A DNA stretch of 64,000 nucleotides. It comes from Marsupella aquatica (lineage: Eukaryota > Marchantiophyta). Below the pieces are notes generated by a model. That model was not told the origin of the DNA. It worked only from the letters and a program-made list of their open reading frames with translations, and made no database searches. The position numbers and the translations under genes were made by a program. Of this stretch, positions 31,154 through 42,071 are shown in pieces (the first letter of the stretch is position 1; the number at the start of each line of letters is the position of its first letter). The DNA lies in NCBI GenBank assembly GCA_973895155.1, contig OZ316891.1:25048001-25112000 (forward strand), given 5' to 3'.

Positions 31154-32100
31154 GGAAAAAATAACATGGGATTGAGCTCCATTATTTGGTCAAGAAGTTA
31201 AAAAAACACCATCAATAAACCCCATTTTCAGTCGTTTTCAATACCACCATCCAATTGTCAAGGAAAGTAGGGGCCATTAGAATAAAGGTGTTGCCAAAAA
31301 CCGGTGATGGCCAGCGCACAACGCTAGTATGTCGGCAGGGAAGGGCAAAAATTTAGGTATTCATAAAATAACAAAAAAGATGGAGATTCTACGTAACGTC
31401 CATCAAGAAGAGAACAGTAAACTTAACGACCACTAGAAAAAGGCGTTGCAAAAACATGCGGATATTAGCAGCGCCCAACGCTAGTATGCTGGAAGAGATT
31501 GTCCGTGACATCAATCGAGAAGTGAACACAGGAAACGCAATTTGAAGCATTTCCAACAAAGAGAGGCAATGGCAGACGTTGAATATTTTCAGCGATGGGC
31601 GCTACATTAAATGTCAGACCTCAAGAAATCAACGTCTAAACACGGAATACAATGACCAAAGGCAGCGCTCGGCGCTAGCTCAAATCTAGGAATCAATGAA
31701 TGACCATGAAAGAACAAGAGAGCCGATCCAAAAGTGCATTCCTTAATTCCAAAATTGGTCAAAACATATAACCGGTATTACACCATCCGCAGATCATCTT
31801 CAAATCAACCCACGGCATAACATGAACATAAGCAGCGCTCGGCGCTAGCTAAAATCTAGCTATCTTAAATGTAGCCCGCCCTGGCCCGTATGTGCTTTAG
31901 CTCGACCTGAGCCGCACATAACAGGGCCGCTGATCCAAAATGGGCCAAAGATGGAGCAGGAAATACATGAACTTAGAATCACCCATAGAATAAATCCCAC
32001 GGTCCAAGAAGAACAAAAGTAGCGCTTGGCGCTAGCTTAAATGGAAAGCCTATGGCCACTGAAGCTTGTGTCACTGAAACCATCTCCGTCGTGATTAACT
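31154..32100. promoter_or_regulatory. Left subterminal region with six AGCGCCnGGCGCT motifs
   Basis: No gene is seen. Copies of the quasi-palindrome start at 31313, 31470, 31591, 31664, 31834 and 32021 and match AGCGCYCRRCGCTAG with one or a few changes. Clusters of a short motif inside each end are where transposases of CACTA and related elements bind. Confidence 0.65.
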
Positions 32101-32571
32101 TTAGCTCTGCGATTGGCAGTCGTCGTCGATGCCCGCCCTGGCACGTCTATGGTTTTGCTTGAAACCTAGACCCCTGAGACGGACATAAGAAGATGAGGGG
32201 CGCTGAAACTCCGAACTCTGATTCCCGAGGTCTGGAACATTTGTATCTAGGAAGTCAACACGTCCCAGTCGCTCTTGTACTCGTAGCTCAATAGGCTGAA
32301 TACCATCAGTAGGAACGAGAGAATGAAACAAAAAATGATCAACAACTACGAGCGGAGTGTCCCGGTCATTAATCCAAGGTAAGTTCCTCTCCTCGGGACT
32401 AATCGCCTCATCATAAGGAAGAGAAAAACGATTCCAGAAGGTCGAGGTCTCGCTGGATGTGTCACCATGAATGGACTCGAAGGAGCTAAAGTGACTCTCG
32501 TCCGGTCAAACTCTGGAAGGAGAAAAGAAGGCAAGCATCTCCTCCAAAGACATGATCTCCTTCTTCTCCAT
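32101..32571 (-). pseudogene. Small unknown transposon gene with in-frame TGA
   Basis: From an ATG at 32571 the minus strand reads MEKKEIMSLEEMLAFFSPSR, Val, then a TGA stop, then continues in the same frame for about 134 codons to 32101 (landmarks EERNLPWINDRDTPLVVVDH, GIQPIELRVQERLGRVDFLD, GFKQNHRRARAG). Total 157 codons. I do not recognise it. The steady reading past one stop suggests a real gene with a single nonsense change rather than chance. It lies between the left motif cluster and the methylase-like gene and reads outward from the element centre. A motif copy at 32845 lies about 270 bp upstream of its start, in 32572-33194, which otherwise shows no gene. Confidence 0.45.
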
Positions 32572-33194
32572 CTAGTGGGCAATGATAAACGCAATCGAGG
32601 CTAATGACAAGACCGGTGGTGTTGAAATGACTCGACTTCGAGAGAGGTTGTGTTTGAAATGACTTGCAAGAGTGACCCAATGGAGAGTTTAGGTTCGGAG
32701 ATCAGAAAAAACGTATCACAAAAAGGTTCAACGCAAAAAGGACCATTGAGAAAGAGACGACTGTTCCGGTAGCGACAAAATATGCGGGGCCAAGGAACGG
32801 ACGGAGGATTTAAAATTCGCAATTAGAAAAATAGACGTTTGGGGAGCGCCCGGCGCTAGTAAGGGAAATGAGGAACTTAATCCATTTTATTATCAATGTA
32901 ATGTTCCCATTTCAAGAATCCTTTAATTTTATTCCAACAATTTTAAATTCCCAACAAAGAGTCCTCTGATTGTCTTCCATTCTTGCAGCATTCTCAGCGT
33001 AAGAGGGTAACACAAATGGTTTCTCCGGAGTGACAATTTCAAAACGAGCTACCTTTCTTCTGAGTTTGAAGCGTCTTCTCGTATTCCATTCAGACCTGGG
33101 TGAGAACAGAAGTTCGTCAACCGATTGTATGAATGGATATCACAAAGGCATGAAGGAACTGGAAAGGAGAAAGAAGCTTACGAGTTTCAGAACA

Positions 33195-33761
33195 TTACTC
33201 GGAAGAGTCATCGCTGTCACTCTGGCCAGCGGATTGTTCCTGACCCTTCCCCTCAGGTGTGCCATCCTCATCTTTGTCTGCTGTACCACCACTTGACTCA
33301 TCGTCAGAGTCAAAATTGAGTACAGAACGAAGCTTGTCCCTCTTTTTCTTTTCGGGTGGCTGAATTGGGGGTGGCAAAGTTTCGACTTCCTTTGGAGAAA
33401 GTAGATCTAAGAACACCTTGGAACCAGTCTCAACAAAATCTTTCCTATTCTCCACTCCAATTACAAACCTCTTAGAATAGTCTCCAGCTACAAAAGAGCT
33501 GCCCGACCCCATTGTCCAATCCATGAAAATATCCCTAGGACGAGTGATGAGCTCAATCACAGATTGCATGAATCCAACAGACAATCGGGCATTTCCAGCA
33601 AATTCCATCTCAGGTGTTGGATCGACTTTGAGAGAGGGAAGTCCAATTAGATTTGTTATTGAGGGATCTTCGGTGGCAGACAGAGGTCTAAACCTCGAGT
33701 CTTTTGGCACCTTCCCTTTTTCAGACACTCGAGAGAAGACGTCCAGCCTCAGCGTGAAGAT
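33195..33761 (-). CDS. Methylase-like gene, last exon (motif I and acidic tail)
   Basis: Begins after the splice site GGGTTATATTACAG (ending at 33762) and reads IFTLRLDVFSRVSEKGKVPK. FMDWTMGSGSSFVAGDY followed by KRFVIGVENRKDFVETG matches the shape of the AdoMet motif of N6/N4 methylases (D-x-F-x-G-S-G-T-T..., then R-x-IG-x-E-x-x-x-x-Y), with W and M in place of the usual F and A. The exon ends in PPIQPPEKKKRDKLR and a Ser/Asp/Glu tail. A preceding RLSVGFMQSVIELITRPRDI segment equals the helix before motif I in that family. Confidence 0.6.
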   Translation of the reverse strand: MFTLRLDVFSRVSEKGKVPKDSRFRPLSATEDPSITNLIGLPSLKVDPTPEMEFAGNARLSVGFMQSVIELITRPRDIFMDWTMGSGSSFVAGDYSKRFVIGVENRKDFVETGSKVFLDLLSPKEVETLPPPIQPPEKKKRDKLRSVLNFDSDDESSGGTADKDEDGTPEGKGQEQSAGQSDSDDSSE

Positions 33762-33836
33762 CTGTAATATAACCCAAGCAAGGTATGTCAATGGATGCAT
33801 TTGTAGACAATTTTTTAACGGCAAACCAGATGTCAC
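33762..33836 (-). other. Second part of the intron split by element B
   Basis: Runs from the target copy GTCAC (33832-33836) to the acceptor ATATTACAG. With 49362-49375 (donor CAG/GTAAAT) it forms an 89-bp intron, and the exons join in frame (...KTDRQ + IFTLRL...). Confidence 0.75.
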
Positions 33837-36800
33837 TGTGGTGCGTCCCATGGCTCCCTAAACCCAAGAAACCCCCCAGCTCAAGCCGATTCCCGCAGGT
33901 TTCGTGCTTGGCGAGGCCGTTTCCGCGGCTTAGCGGCATGGGACGCTGCTAACCTTCTACTACTACTATTAACATTTTACACACATATACTGGACAGATC
34001 CTTCATCGGGTCATGAGATACGTAGCCGGCCTAATATAGGCCTTCCCATGTCTTCCCCTGTCTTCCCCTCCGTCTTGTTAGGTATGTTTGGATTCCGCCG
34101 CCGGAATGATCCCCAATAGGCTTGGTTAAGCCGCTAAGACCTCTCTCAGCTCGACACATCCAACTCTCACTCCCCTGCTTACTTTCCTTCCTTCTGTTGA
34201 TGTGGGCACTCTTCACACAAGTTAATGCGACACACAAATAGCAAAATGACTCATTCTGACTGAGTCATACCATGCACTTGCCATACAAACAGTACATCTC
34301 ATACACAAGTTCTGCGAACTAAGCCGTGAGGCCAACTCTATTCAGCTCTTAGGCATGAGGAAACATGAATATACACAAGGGTCACTGTATGACTAACCGA
34401 GAGCTTCTCGTACTACTTGATCCCAGCCCGGCTGGTGCAAACTAAAAACTTGCTAAAGAAGAGGCCCTGAGCTCCCCGCTGCCCAGGTACTTATCCTGGT
34501 AGTGGATCCGCCATTCTTTGCATCGTAAGCCTAATCTACTTAACAGTAATCTACTTGCCCGAATCTACCTATGTACAGCAAGGCAGGAGCACAAGTGTTG
34601 CTCCTACCAGTGGGACCGCAATCCCACTAAGCTAAGTGTCAGGGCCGCTCCTGGTTCTGATCCTAATCCTAAACGTGGAGATCCGCGCCCGCCCTGCCCA
34701 CTCACGCCTCCTCCCTCCACGTCCGCCCTCCCTAAAAGGAACGGCGCCCTTGCACCGTCACGACACCGGTGGTGGATCCTCAATGGACGCCCCCAACACT
34801 TCCTCCTCAGCCACTGCCGTTGGCCCGCCTACTGACAGATTACCTGCCCTTGACCGAGTCAACTCTCCATCGGCCTGACTGGGTCCACCTTCGGCTTCAG
34901 CCTCGACACCGGCCTCGGCAATACCCACGGCTTCGGCCTCAGCCACTCCCACGGCTTCGGCTTCAGCCACTCCCTCGGCTTCGGCCTCCCCTTCCCCTAG
35001 GGTAGTTGGATCCTTAGCCGTGACCCTGTCTGGGGTCGGTGCTGGGTCTACCTCCTTGATCACTACGGCCTGTGAAGTCGTATTACTCCTTGACCCTGAA
35101 GGTTTCCGCTTCTTCTTCGTTGGTGGCTCGGCAGCTGGTCCCTTCCCCTTCCCACTTACTTCCGGCACTGGTGCAGTTGGCGCGGCTTGTCCTTCGGCAA
35201 TTACCACCCCTGGTAACTGGTTTGTCCCAACGGGAGATGGACCTGCTGCAGCTAAGCATTTAAATACTGCGGCTTGTTTCTTCAGCCGCTCTGTTTGGTT
35301 GTCGGCCCGCCGCTGTAGGTTCTCCATCTTCCTCGTGATTTCCTCCAACTCCTCTTGGGTTTCATCCAGGTCCTTACGTGCCCCCTCCAGCTCGTTTTTG
35401 GCCTCCTCCTGCTCCCTGTGGGCTTCCTCCAATTCCTTCTTCAAGGTAGCCCTCTCCTCCTGGGTTGCTCTTAGCTCCTTGTCGAGCTCTGCAATGATGA
35501 CAGACTTCATCTGGTTCATCTTGGCGTAAGTCTGTTCGAGCATCTCGTCCTTCTCCCTTAGGTCGGCCTTGAAGCTGGCCGTCAGGGACGCAAGCTCCTG
35601 CTGCAGCGCCATAATCCCTTGATAGGATTTCCCTAACTCGACCTCCTTCTGCTCAAGGGCTCCGCGGATTTTCTCGAGCTCCCCTTTCAACGCCCATTCC
35701 TTTCTTTGGGTCTCCGCCATGGCCCGGCTGTTGGCTGTTATGTGGGCCTCCTCTGTATTCTTCAGCTCTTGCTTCCACTTCTCCCTCTCTTTGATCGTGT
35801 CGGCCAACTCTTCCTGCGTCTGAGTCAGTTTATCCTTGATATTCTGATTATCAGCCTGCGCGGTGTCCAACTGCCCCTGCATGATGTTCAGCTCATGTCG
35901 TTTAATCCGCAATTCATCTTGGGCTTTCTTGGCCGCCCTTAGATCTTCAATCTCGGCTTCCATCCTCCTAAGCCGCCGAATGACCTCGTCCTTCTTGCTT
36001 CTCTCTAAAGCCACCGCTTCTTCTAATTGGTGCTTCTCCAACTGCTCCCTATGGAAAAAGGGTCCTACCTCCAACTCCTCTCCAAAGATGCCGAGCGCAA
36101 GTTCCCCACACATCTCACCATACTCCATGGCTCTATTCTTAGCGTAGGTGGAGTAAGTAGAAGTGATCGGCATCGCCCATCGTGGCCTCTGCTCCCAAGC
36201 CGTCCTGCGGATCTCTTCAATCGTGGCTAGAGGTTTGCTTCCTTTTTCGGCTAGCCGCCTGATGTCCTCCGGCCAATCTCCTCCTGGTAAATCCTTTTCC
36301 TTAGCCAGGGCGGCCTCTTCCTCCTGCTTGATTCGCTCCTGAAATTCTTGCACCATCTGTTTTATGCCGTTGAAGCTCGGGGGAGCAACATCTGGTGGGG
36401 GAGACTCAGGGCTACTCTGCTGGTTGGGGTCCCCTCGCACTACCCTTGGAAGTGTGGGGACAAACCGGCCACAGGTCCTTACTCCTGGAACGTGATGGTC
36501 CGACCCATAGCCGGAATTATCATGGCTGCAGTCCTCCACTGCCTCCTCTACCTCTTGGACGTCCGGCTTCTCCCTCTCCTCTTCGTCGATAGGAGCTTCA
36601 GGCAATTCTGCCTCAGATTCGGAGCTTGAGGTTCCCACGTACATTCGAACACCTGGCTTGGATTCCGGCCTGATTCTCTCCTTGTCTCCAGCAAAGGGGT
36701 TTTCTCTTGTGAGCCGGTGTAGGCCTACCTCTGTAGTAGTGTCCTGCATTGTTGCCGTTGCCGTTGTTGTTGCCGATGCCGATTTCTTTTCTTTCTCCAG

Positions 36801-38496
36801 TAGTTTCAGCAGACTCTGCATGCCTGGTTGCTGCATCGGCAAGTCTTCCTTCCTGGGCCTAAACACCTGCTCGATCGTAGGACTAACAGGTGGTTGAGGC
36901 TTCTCAGCCAACGGCCTCGGCGTTGGAGCTTCCTCGGGTGCCCTTACCTACAGGGGAAGTACCGGGGCAAAAGTCTGACTTCTGGCATACCGGCACAACA
37001 GCGGCATGTGATAGCCAAGCCGCAACACGCTCCCCATGCCGATTACCTGCTGCTCCTCCTTTAAGATCTTCTTCAATTGGTTGAGGAGGTACCCGTTGTA
37101 GTCCCGGCTTGGGTCTGGCCTTTCTGCCAGATAGACCTGTGCCTTGCCGATCTCTGCCCTCGGCAAGTTACAATGCATGGTCACCCGCAAGAAGTCGATC
37201 ATCTCTCCTATGTGCGGGTTGGTGCAGGTGTTCCGGAAGAAGCCATTCTTCGTTGATGGCCCGGGGAACGACCGGAACTCCTTGTCAGGCAAGGTCTTCC
37301 TGGTATCAACTTTGGTCTTATTGCCTATCGGCAGGCCAAACACTTCGGCAATTACCTTGGGAGTAAGATAGAAATCCTTCCCATATATCCTCGTGCAATT
37401 GGTCTCGGGTTCCCATGACCCCACGAATTCTAATAGGTCTGACTCCGGTACCTCCGGCTTCAGCCATGGTAATCTTACAAAGGCCTCCAAGCCGGATCCG
37501 GCCATGAAGCCTTGGTACTTCTTGGTCTGCATGGCCGTAAAGCATGCATCCTCCTCCCGTGCAAAATGTAGTTGCACCTCCACCGGTAGGGTTGCCGCCC
37601 AGCCCTTCCAGGTGTCATCCCTGGTTGGAATGGCCTTGATGGGATCGACCTCCTCCTCTTCGGCTTCTCCCTGCCTCCTGCTCTGCTGCTCGGCTGGCTT
37701 CTTTGGTGCCGCCGACCTCGTTCTTTTTGCCGGGGTGGCTTCATCGTTGACGGCTCCCTTCCTCTTCATCTCTGCTGCCGTGGAGGTTTCTCCTAGCACC
37801 GTTGCCCGGGTCCACCTTTCCGTGCTACCCTTTAATTCCCAGTGTATGTCGTTGCAGTTCTTGATGGCCTCTCGGATGCCGACGACGCTGTCTTTGCAAA
37901 ACAGAAGATCGTCGAGTTGATTGGAAGTAGGCGTCCACAGGAACTCGTCCTTGATGAGTTTGCCTCCTAAGAAAGCCGTCTTCTGCAGCTCCCACAATCG
38001 AGCGAGCTCCTGCCGTTCTCGAGCTGCCCTTTCTGATTCCTCGTCCTCGTAAGTCTTGATGTACTCAGTTGCCCGTTCGAACAAGCATCCCCAGAAATGT
38101 GCCGCTTGATTGACGTTGCTCATACCCTCCTTAGGTTGATCGTCGGTATCTACTCTCTCCCCGAGTGCTTGCCTAAGCAGCTGACAGTAGTTGGCCTCCC
38201 GTAGTCGTCTGCCTAGTTCGTGCTCGCAAATGAGCCACCATCTCCTGCAAGCGCTCCTTACCCCTCTCCTCTGCCGGTCCTTCTTCCCGTTGATCCTTCC
38301 TAGCCGCCGACGCTTAACGCGCCCTAACCCTAATCGGGTTTTCACCCTCAGCCTTACCTCCGGCCTCTGCCCGGGTTCCATGGTTGCCCCTAATTGTTTA
38401 TATTTTCCTTGTTTTGTCACTATACTAAGGTGTTCCTAGGGTGCCTTCCTGCTTTACCCACTTAACCGGCTGAGTGATTCCTGTCTAGGCATCACA
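33837..38496 (-). repeat. 3' LTR of element B (4660 bp)
   Basis: Ends TGTGATGCC (38496) and CCACA (33837) on the minus strand. Bases 33837-34757 are the non-coding end and hold the 68-codon small frame at 34031-34237. Confidence 0.95.
34758..38420 (-). pseudogene. LTR-encoded protein of B, 3' LTR copy, split by a TAG
   Basis: Equivalent to the intact 1228-codon ORF of A but with CAG changed to TAG after ~490 codons (36948), in the sequence FAPVLPL-stop. The remainder stays open for 717 codons (34758-36911). The stop falls just after the globular region, so a 490-residue protein with that region alone could still be made. The minisatellite near the C-terminus is shorter than in A. Confidence 0.85.
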
Positions 38497-41400
38497 TAGC
38501 TCCCCACTTAATTGTGAAGCGTCCTCGCGAACAACTTCATCTTCGTCCATATAGTATTTCTTGAGGCGGTCATAATGGATGCGAACTGGATATACCTCTC
38601 CCGTAATGTTGGCCAATTGTACGGAGCCATTGGGGAACATCATGGTTACTCTAAAGGGTCCTAACCAGCGAGTGTAAAGCTTTCCTGGAAACCTACTATA
38701 CCTACTGTCATAAAGTAGCACAAGATCACCGGTATGAATACTAACTACTTTTAACCTTTTATCATACTGCTGCTTCATGATATTCTGTCTATATTCTACT
38801 CTCTCGGCTGAAATCATTCTCGCTTCCTCTAAAGCTTCTAACCTATATTCTCGCTCCTTTAGGCTCTCCTCCGCTGAGGCTCTTTCCTCAATTGTAACTT
38901 GAAATGTCGGTATCTCAAGTTGCATGGGTACCAGGGCTTCTTGTCCAAAGGTTAAGAAGAAGGGTGTATGACCGGTAGTGGATTTATAGGCAAGATTGTA
39001 AGCAAAAACAGCAGCAAACAATTTATCATCCCAATCGAGTTTGTTCTGAGCTACTGTCTTGTTCAATATCTTTCCTATGATTCTGTTTGCTCGTTCTGTC
39101 AACCCGTTTGCCTTTGGATGGTAGGGAGTAGTAGGCCTATGTTTAACTAAATACTGCTCATTTAAACGACTAATTATATCATTCAAAAAATGGGTTCCTC
39201 TATCACTAACTAATTCTAGGGGTGCTCCATACCTGGTGAAGATCTGCTCATACATGAATCTAGCCGTAGTAATTGCATCATCCTTCGTTGTTGGTCTGGC
39301 CTCTACCCATTTAGTTGCATAATCCGTAGCCAGGATTATGTACTTGTTCCGTCGAGGGTGGGTCAGTGGTTTCAGAGGTCCAATGTAATCAATACCCCAC
39401 TTCTCGAATGGTGCCAGAGGTAGAATAGGGTGCAGTGGATGCCTGGTGGACGCCCTTGGTCCTCCCGCTCGTTGACAAGGATCGCATTGTTTGATAAACT
39501 GATAGACATCTTTGTGCAAGGTGGGCCACCAGTAACCGGCATTTAATATCTTCTTAGACGTGGTTACTGGGGCAAAATGTCCTCCGGCCTCCTCTCCATG
39601 CATGGCCCGTAGGACTCGTTTTACCTCTCTCTTTTCCAAACATCTTTGAATCGTGCCGTTGATTCCATGCTTGTGCAGTATGCCTTTAATGCACTGATAC
39701 TGTCTGACCTTCCGCACAAAGACTGCGGCTTGCTCTCGGCTTAATCCTGGCTGTAATCTGGAAGTGCTGAGAAATTGTAAAATCTCAGGGTACCATGTAC
39801 CAGCTATTTCCACAACGAATAGCTCCTCGTCGGGGAATCGATCATCGATGCAATCCGTGGCAGGTTTACCTGTGATCCTTGAAAAGAAGTCGGCATTGGC
39901 ATGTAACTTTCCCGGCTTGATCCTCAGCTCATAGTCAAACTCCTGTAATAGCAAAATCCATCTTGCTACTCTGCCTGTAAGGTCCGGCTTATTGACTAGG
40001 TACTTCAAACTTTCATGATCAGTATGAAAGATTACCTTGTACCCTAGTAAATAATGCCTAAACTTTTTACAAGAATAAATGACTCCTAATGCTTCTCTTT
40101 CCGTGGTAGAGTAGTTCCGTTCGGCATCGGCAAGCTGACGGCTTGCGAAGTATATGGGATGGTCCCTTCCTTTCTCATCCAACTGACTTAGTACTGAGCC
40201 AATACAGAAGCCCGAGACATCTACAAAAACATGAAAATCTTTGTTCCAGTCCGGTGCTATCATGACTGGGGCCTCTACTAACATCTGCTTCAATTCTACC
40301 ACCGCTGTGACTCGTTCGGGTGTGGGTTCGAAGTCTGCTCCTGCCTTGAGCATATTGGTTAATGGTAAAGCCAGCTTGGCAAAATCCTTGATGAACCGGC
40401 GATAGTAACCAATGCATCCCAAGAAGGATCTTACATCCTTTATGTTCTTAGGTTGCATGATATCTAGCCATACTGCTAGCTTACCTTTGTCAATCTCAAT
40501 GCCCTTCCTTGATACCTTGTGACCTAGTAGCACCCCCTCGGTTACTGCAAAAAAACATTTATCTGGGTGTAACTTGAGACCCACCTCTCTACATCTCATG
40601 AAGGTTTTCCTGAGGTATTTAGCATGTTTCGATGCCTTCCCGAATACTGCAAAGTCATCAATGAAGATTTCCATGAACTTTCTCAAGTAATCATGAAAAA
40701 TGTTCACCATTAATCGTTGGAACATAGCTGGTGCGTTGCAGAGTCCAAACGGCATACGATTGAAGACATAGATCCCCCATTCCGTGATGAAGGCCGTCTT
40801 GATTTGGTCTTCCTGCCGAATCCTGATTTGGTTATAACCAGAGTATCCATCCATGAATGAATATAGTTCATGACTGGCTACCATGTCTAGTACCATATCA
40901 GTAAACGGTAAAGGAAAATGGTCTTTTAATGTTGCTTCATTCAGCTTCCTGTAATCCTGACAAACCCGGATCTTGGGTTTACCATCGGGTCCAGCTTTCT
41001 TGGGAACTATCACAATTGGAGACACCCAGTCTGAATGCAGGACTGGAGTGATGAATCCAGCTTCCACTAGTTTGTCGATTTCTGTTTTGACCAGCAGGGA
41101 ATACTTCGGGTTCATCCTTCGAATTGGTTGTCGAAATGATTTGGCTCCTAACATGAGATCAATTTGATGTTCCCCTAGTGTTGGATCTACTCCCTTTAGA
41201 TCTTGGTGACTCCATGCAAACACATCCTGAAATTCAATCAATAAGTCACTGATCTCTTTCTCGAGCTCAGGTGCTAGGTTTCTCCCTAAGTTCAGTTCTC
41301 TTCCCTCTCCTAAGTCGAGCTTCCGATATTGCCGTGCTTGGATCATATTAATCTGCTTCTTCAAATTCGGGTCCAGTTCGGCTTCCAGTCTCTCTAATCT

Positions 41401-41751
41401 CATACCTCCATAAACTGGGATCTCGGCTGGACTAGCCGAGTTGGTCCCTTCCTTGGTGTCCATAGATTGTCCCCCTACCGGTCTATTCGGTTTTGAATTA
41501 GTGGTCGGCTCCCCTTCCTGCCTTGGCTCTAGATCGTGTCTGTCCATCTCATCCACCTCTTGCTCCTGAGAGTTAGGCCGCTGTGCTCTCTCGGCTTCTA
41601 ATAGGGCCTCAATTTGTTCTGCCCTCGTAATCGGCTTGTATGCCGATCCCTTGGTATTTAATTCCTTGCCGATGATCGATGGCGTTGTGGACCCCGTCGG
41701 CTCTGCCACAACGCCTGCAGAAAATCCACTGTCCCTGCTACTGCTCCCCAC
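38485..41751 (-). CDS. pol: Pol polyprotein of element B (1088 aa: RT, RNase H, integrase)
   Basis: An intact frame. RT spans ~230-410 with Asp301 (SFMDGYSGYNQ) and FIDD at 363-366. RNase H follows at ~505-625 (FVDVSG, Asp511). Integrase has the HHCC finger (His718, His725, Cys756, Cys759) and the D,D35E triad Asp788 (WGIDYIGPL), Asp850 (VSDRGTHF) and Glu886 (NGLTERANR), then a GPF-type tail (RWLGPFRVTMMF) and no chromodomain. Residues 1-230 are a linker. The ATG overlaps the 3' part of gag-pro in the -1 frame, so Pol is probably made by frameshifting. The stop lies 12 nt inside the LTR. All catalytic residues I can place are present. Confidence 0.93.
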   Translation of the reverse strand: MGSSSRDSGFSAGVVAEPTGSTTPSIIGKELNTKGSAYKPITRAEQIEALLEAERAQRPNSQEQEVDEMDRHDLEPRQEGEPTTNSKPNRPVGGQSMDTKEGTNSASPAEIPVYGGMRLERLEAELDPNLKKQINMIQARQYRKLDLGEGRELNLGRNLAPELEKEISDLLIEFQDVFAWSHQDLKGVDPTLGEHQIDLMLGAKSFRQPIRRMNPKYSLLVKTEIDKLVEAGFITPVLHSDWVSPIVIVPKKAGPDGKPKIRVCQDYRKLNEATLKDHFPLPFTDMVLDMVASHELYSFMDGYSGYNQIRIRQEDQIKTAFITEWGIYVFNRMPFGLCNAPAMFQRLMVNIFHDYLRKFMEIFIDDFAVFGKASKHAKYLRKTFMRCREVGLKLHPDKCFFAVTEGVLLGHKVSRKGIEIDKGKLAVWLDIMQPKNIKDVRSFLGCIGYYRRFIKDFAKLALPLTNMLKAGADFEPTPERVTAVVELKQMLVEAPVMIAPDWNKDFHVFVDVSGFCIGSVLSQLDEKGRDHPIYFASRQLADAERNYSTTEREALGVIYSCKKFRHYLLGYKVIFHTDHESLKYLVNKPDLTGRVARWILLLQEFDYELRIKPGKLHANADFFSRITGKPATDCIDDRFPDEELFVVEIAGTWYPEILQFLSTSRLQPGLSREQAAVFVRKVRQYQCIKGILHKHGINGTIQRCLEKREVKRVLRAMHGEEAGGHFAPVTTSKKILNAGYWWPTLHKDVYQFIKQCDPCQRAGGPRASTRHPLHPILPLAPFEKWGIDYIGPLKPLTHPRRNKYIILATDYATKWVEARPTTKDDAITTARFMYEQIFTRYGAPLELVSDRGTHFLNDIISRLNEQYLVKHRPTTPYHPKANGLTERANRIIGKILNKTVAQNKLDWDDKLFAAVFAYNLAYKSTTGHTPFFLTFGQEALVPMQLEIPTFQVTIEERASAEESLKEREYRLEALEEARMISAERVEYRQNIMKQQYDKRLKVVSIHTGDLVLLYDSRYSRFPGKLYTRWLGPFRVTMMFPNGSVQLANITGEVYPVRIHYDRLKKYYMDEDEVVREDASQLSGELCDA
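38497..38509 (-). other. Polypurine tract of element B
   Basis: AAGTGGGGAGCTA on the minus strand directly before the LTR start TGTGATGCC, inside the end of pol. Confidence 0.7.
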
Positions 41752-42071
41752 TTAGCCGTTTCATCCAATTGGTATACATCCTTTACTTCCTCCGGAATTG
41801 CAGCTAAAAAGGTGGATTCTATTGTAAAGCAGTCCTCGACCTCTTCGTCTTCTTCTTCCAAGTCACCTTCCATTGGTTCTTGCCATAATCCGCTGGGGGG
41901 TACCTCTGGTCCAAAGACACCTTCTTCGGTTAGGTTAGTGAGGCATTCTAACCAACGTACTTCATCGGCTGACTCCAGTCCACTATCGTACCCATCTACT
42001 TCCCTTATGCTTTTCCTACGGTCATCCTTAGTGTCCCAGGATACCGTGATAGAGGGGGTCCCGAAAGTGAA

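Noticed and set aside
33195-33851. A complete 218-residue protein starting inside the LTR of element B
   Set aside because: The first ~30 residues are LTR and intron sequence. The acceptor at 33762 and in-frame join to 49376 show it is the last exon of the interrupted gene.
40644-40670. RT box FIDD instead of YxDD taken as inactivation
   Set aside because: Phe before the paired Asp with Ile is common among gypsy reverse transcriptases; the catalytic Asp residues are present.
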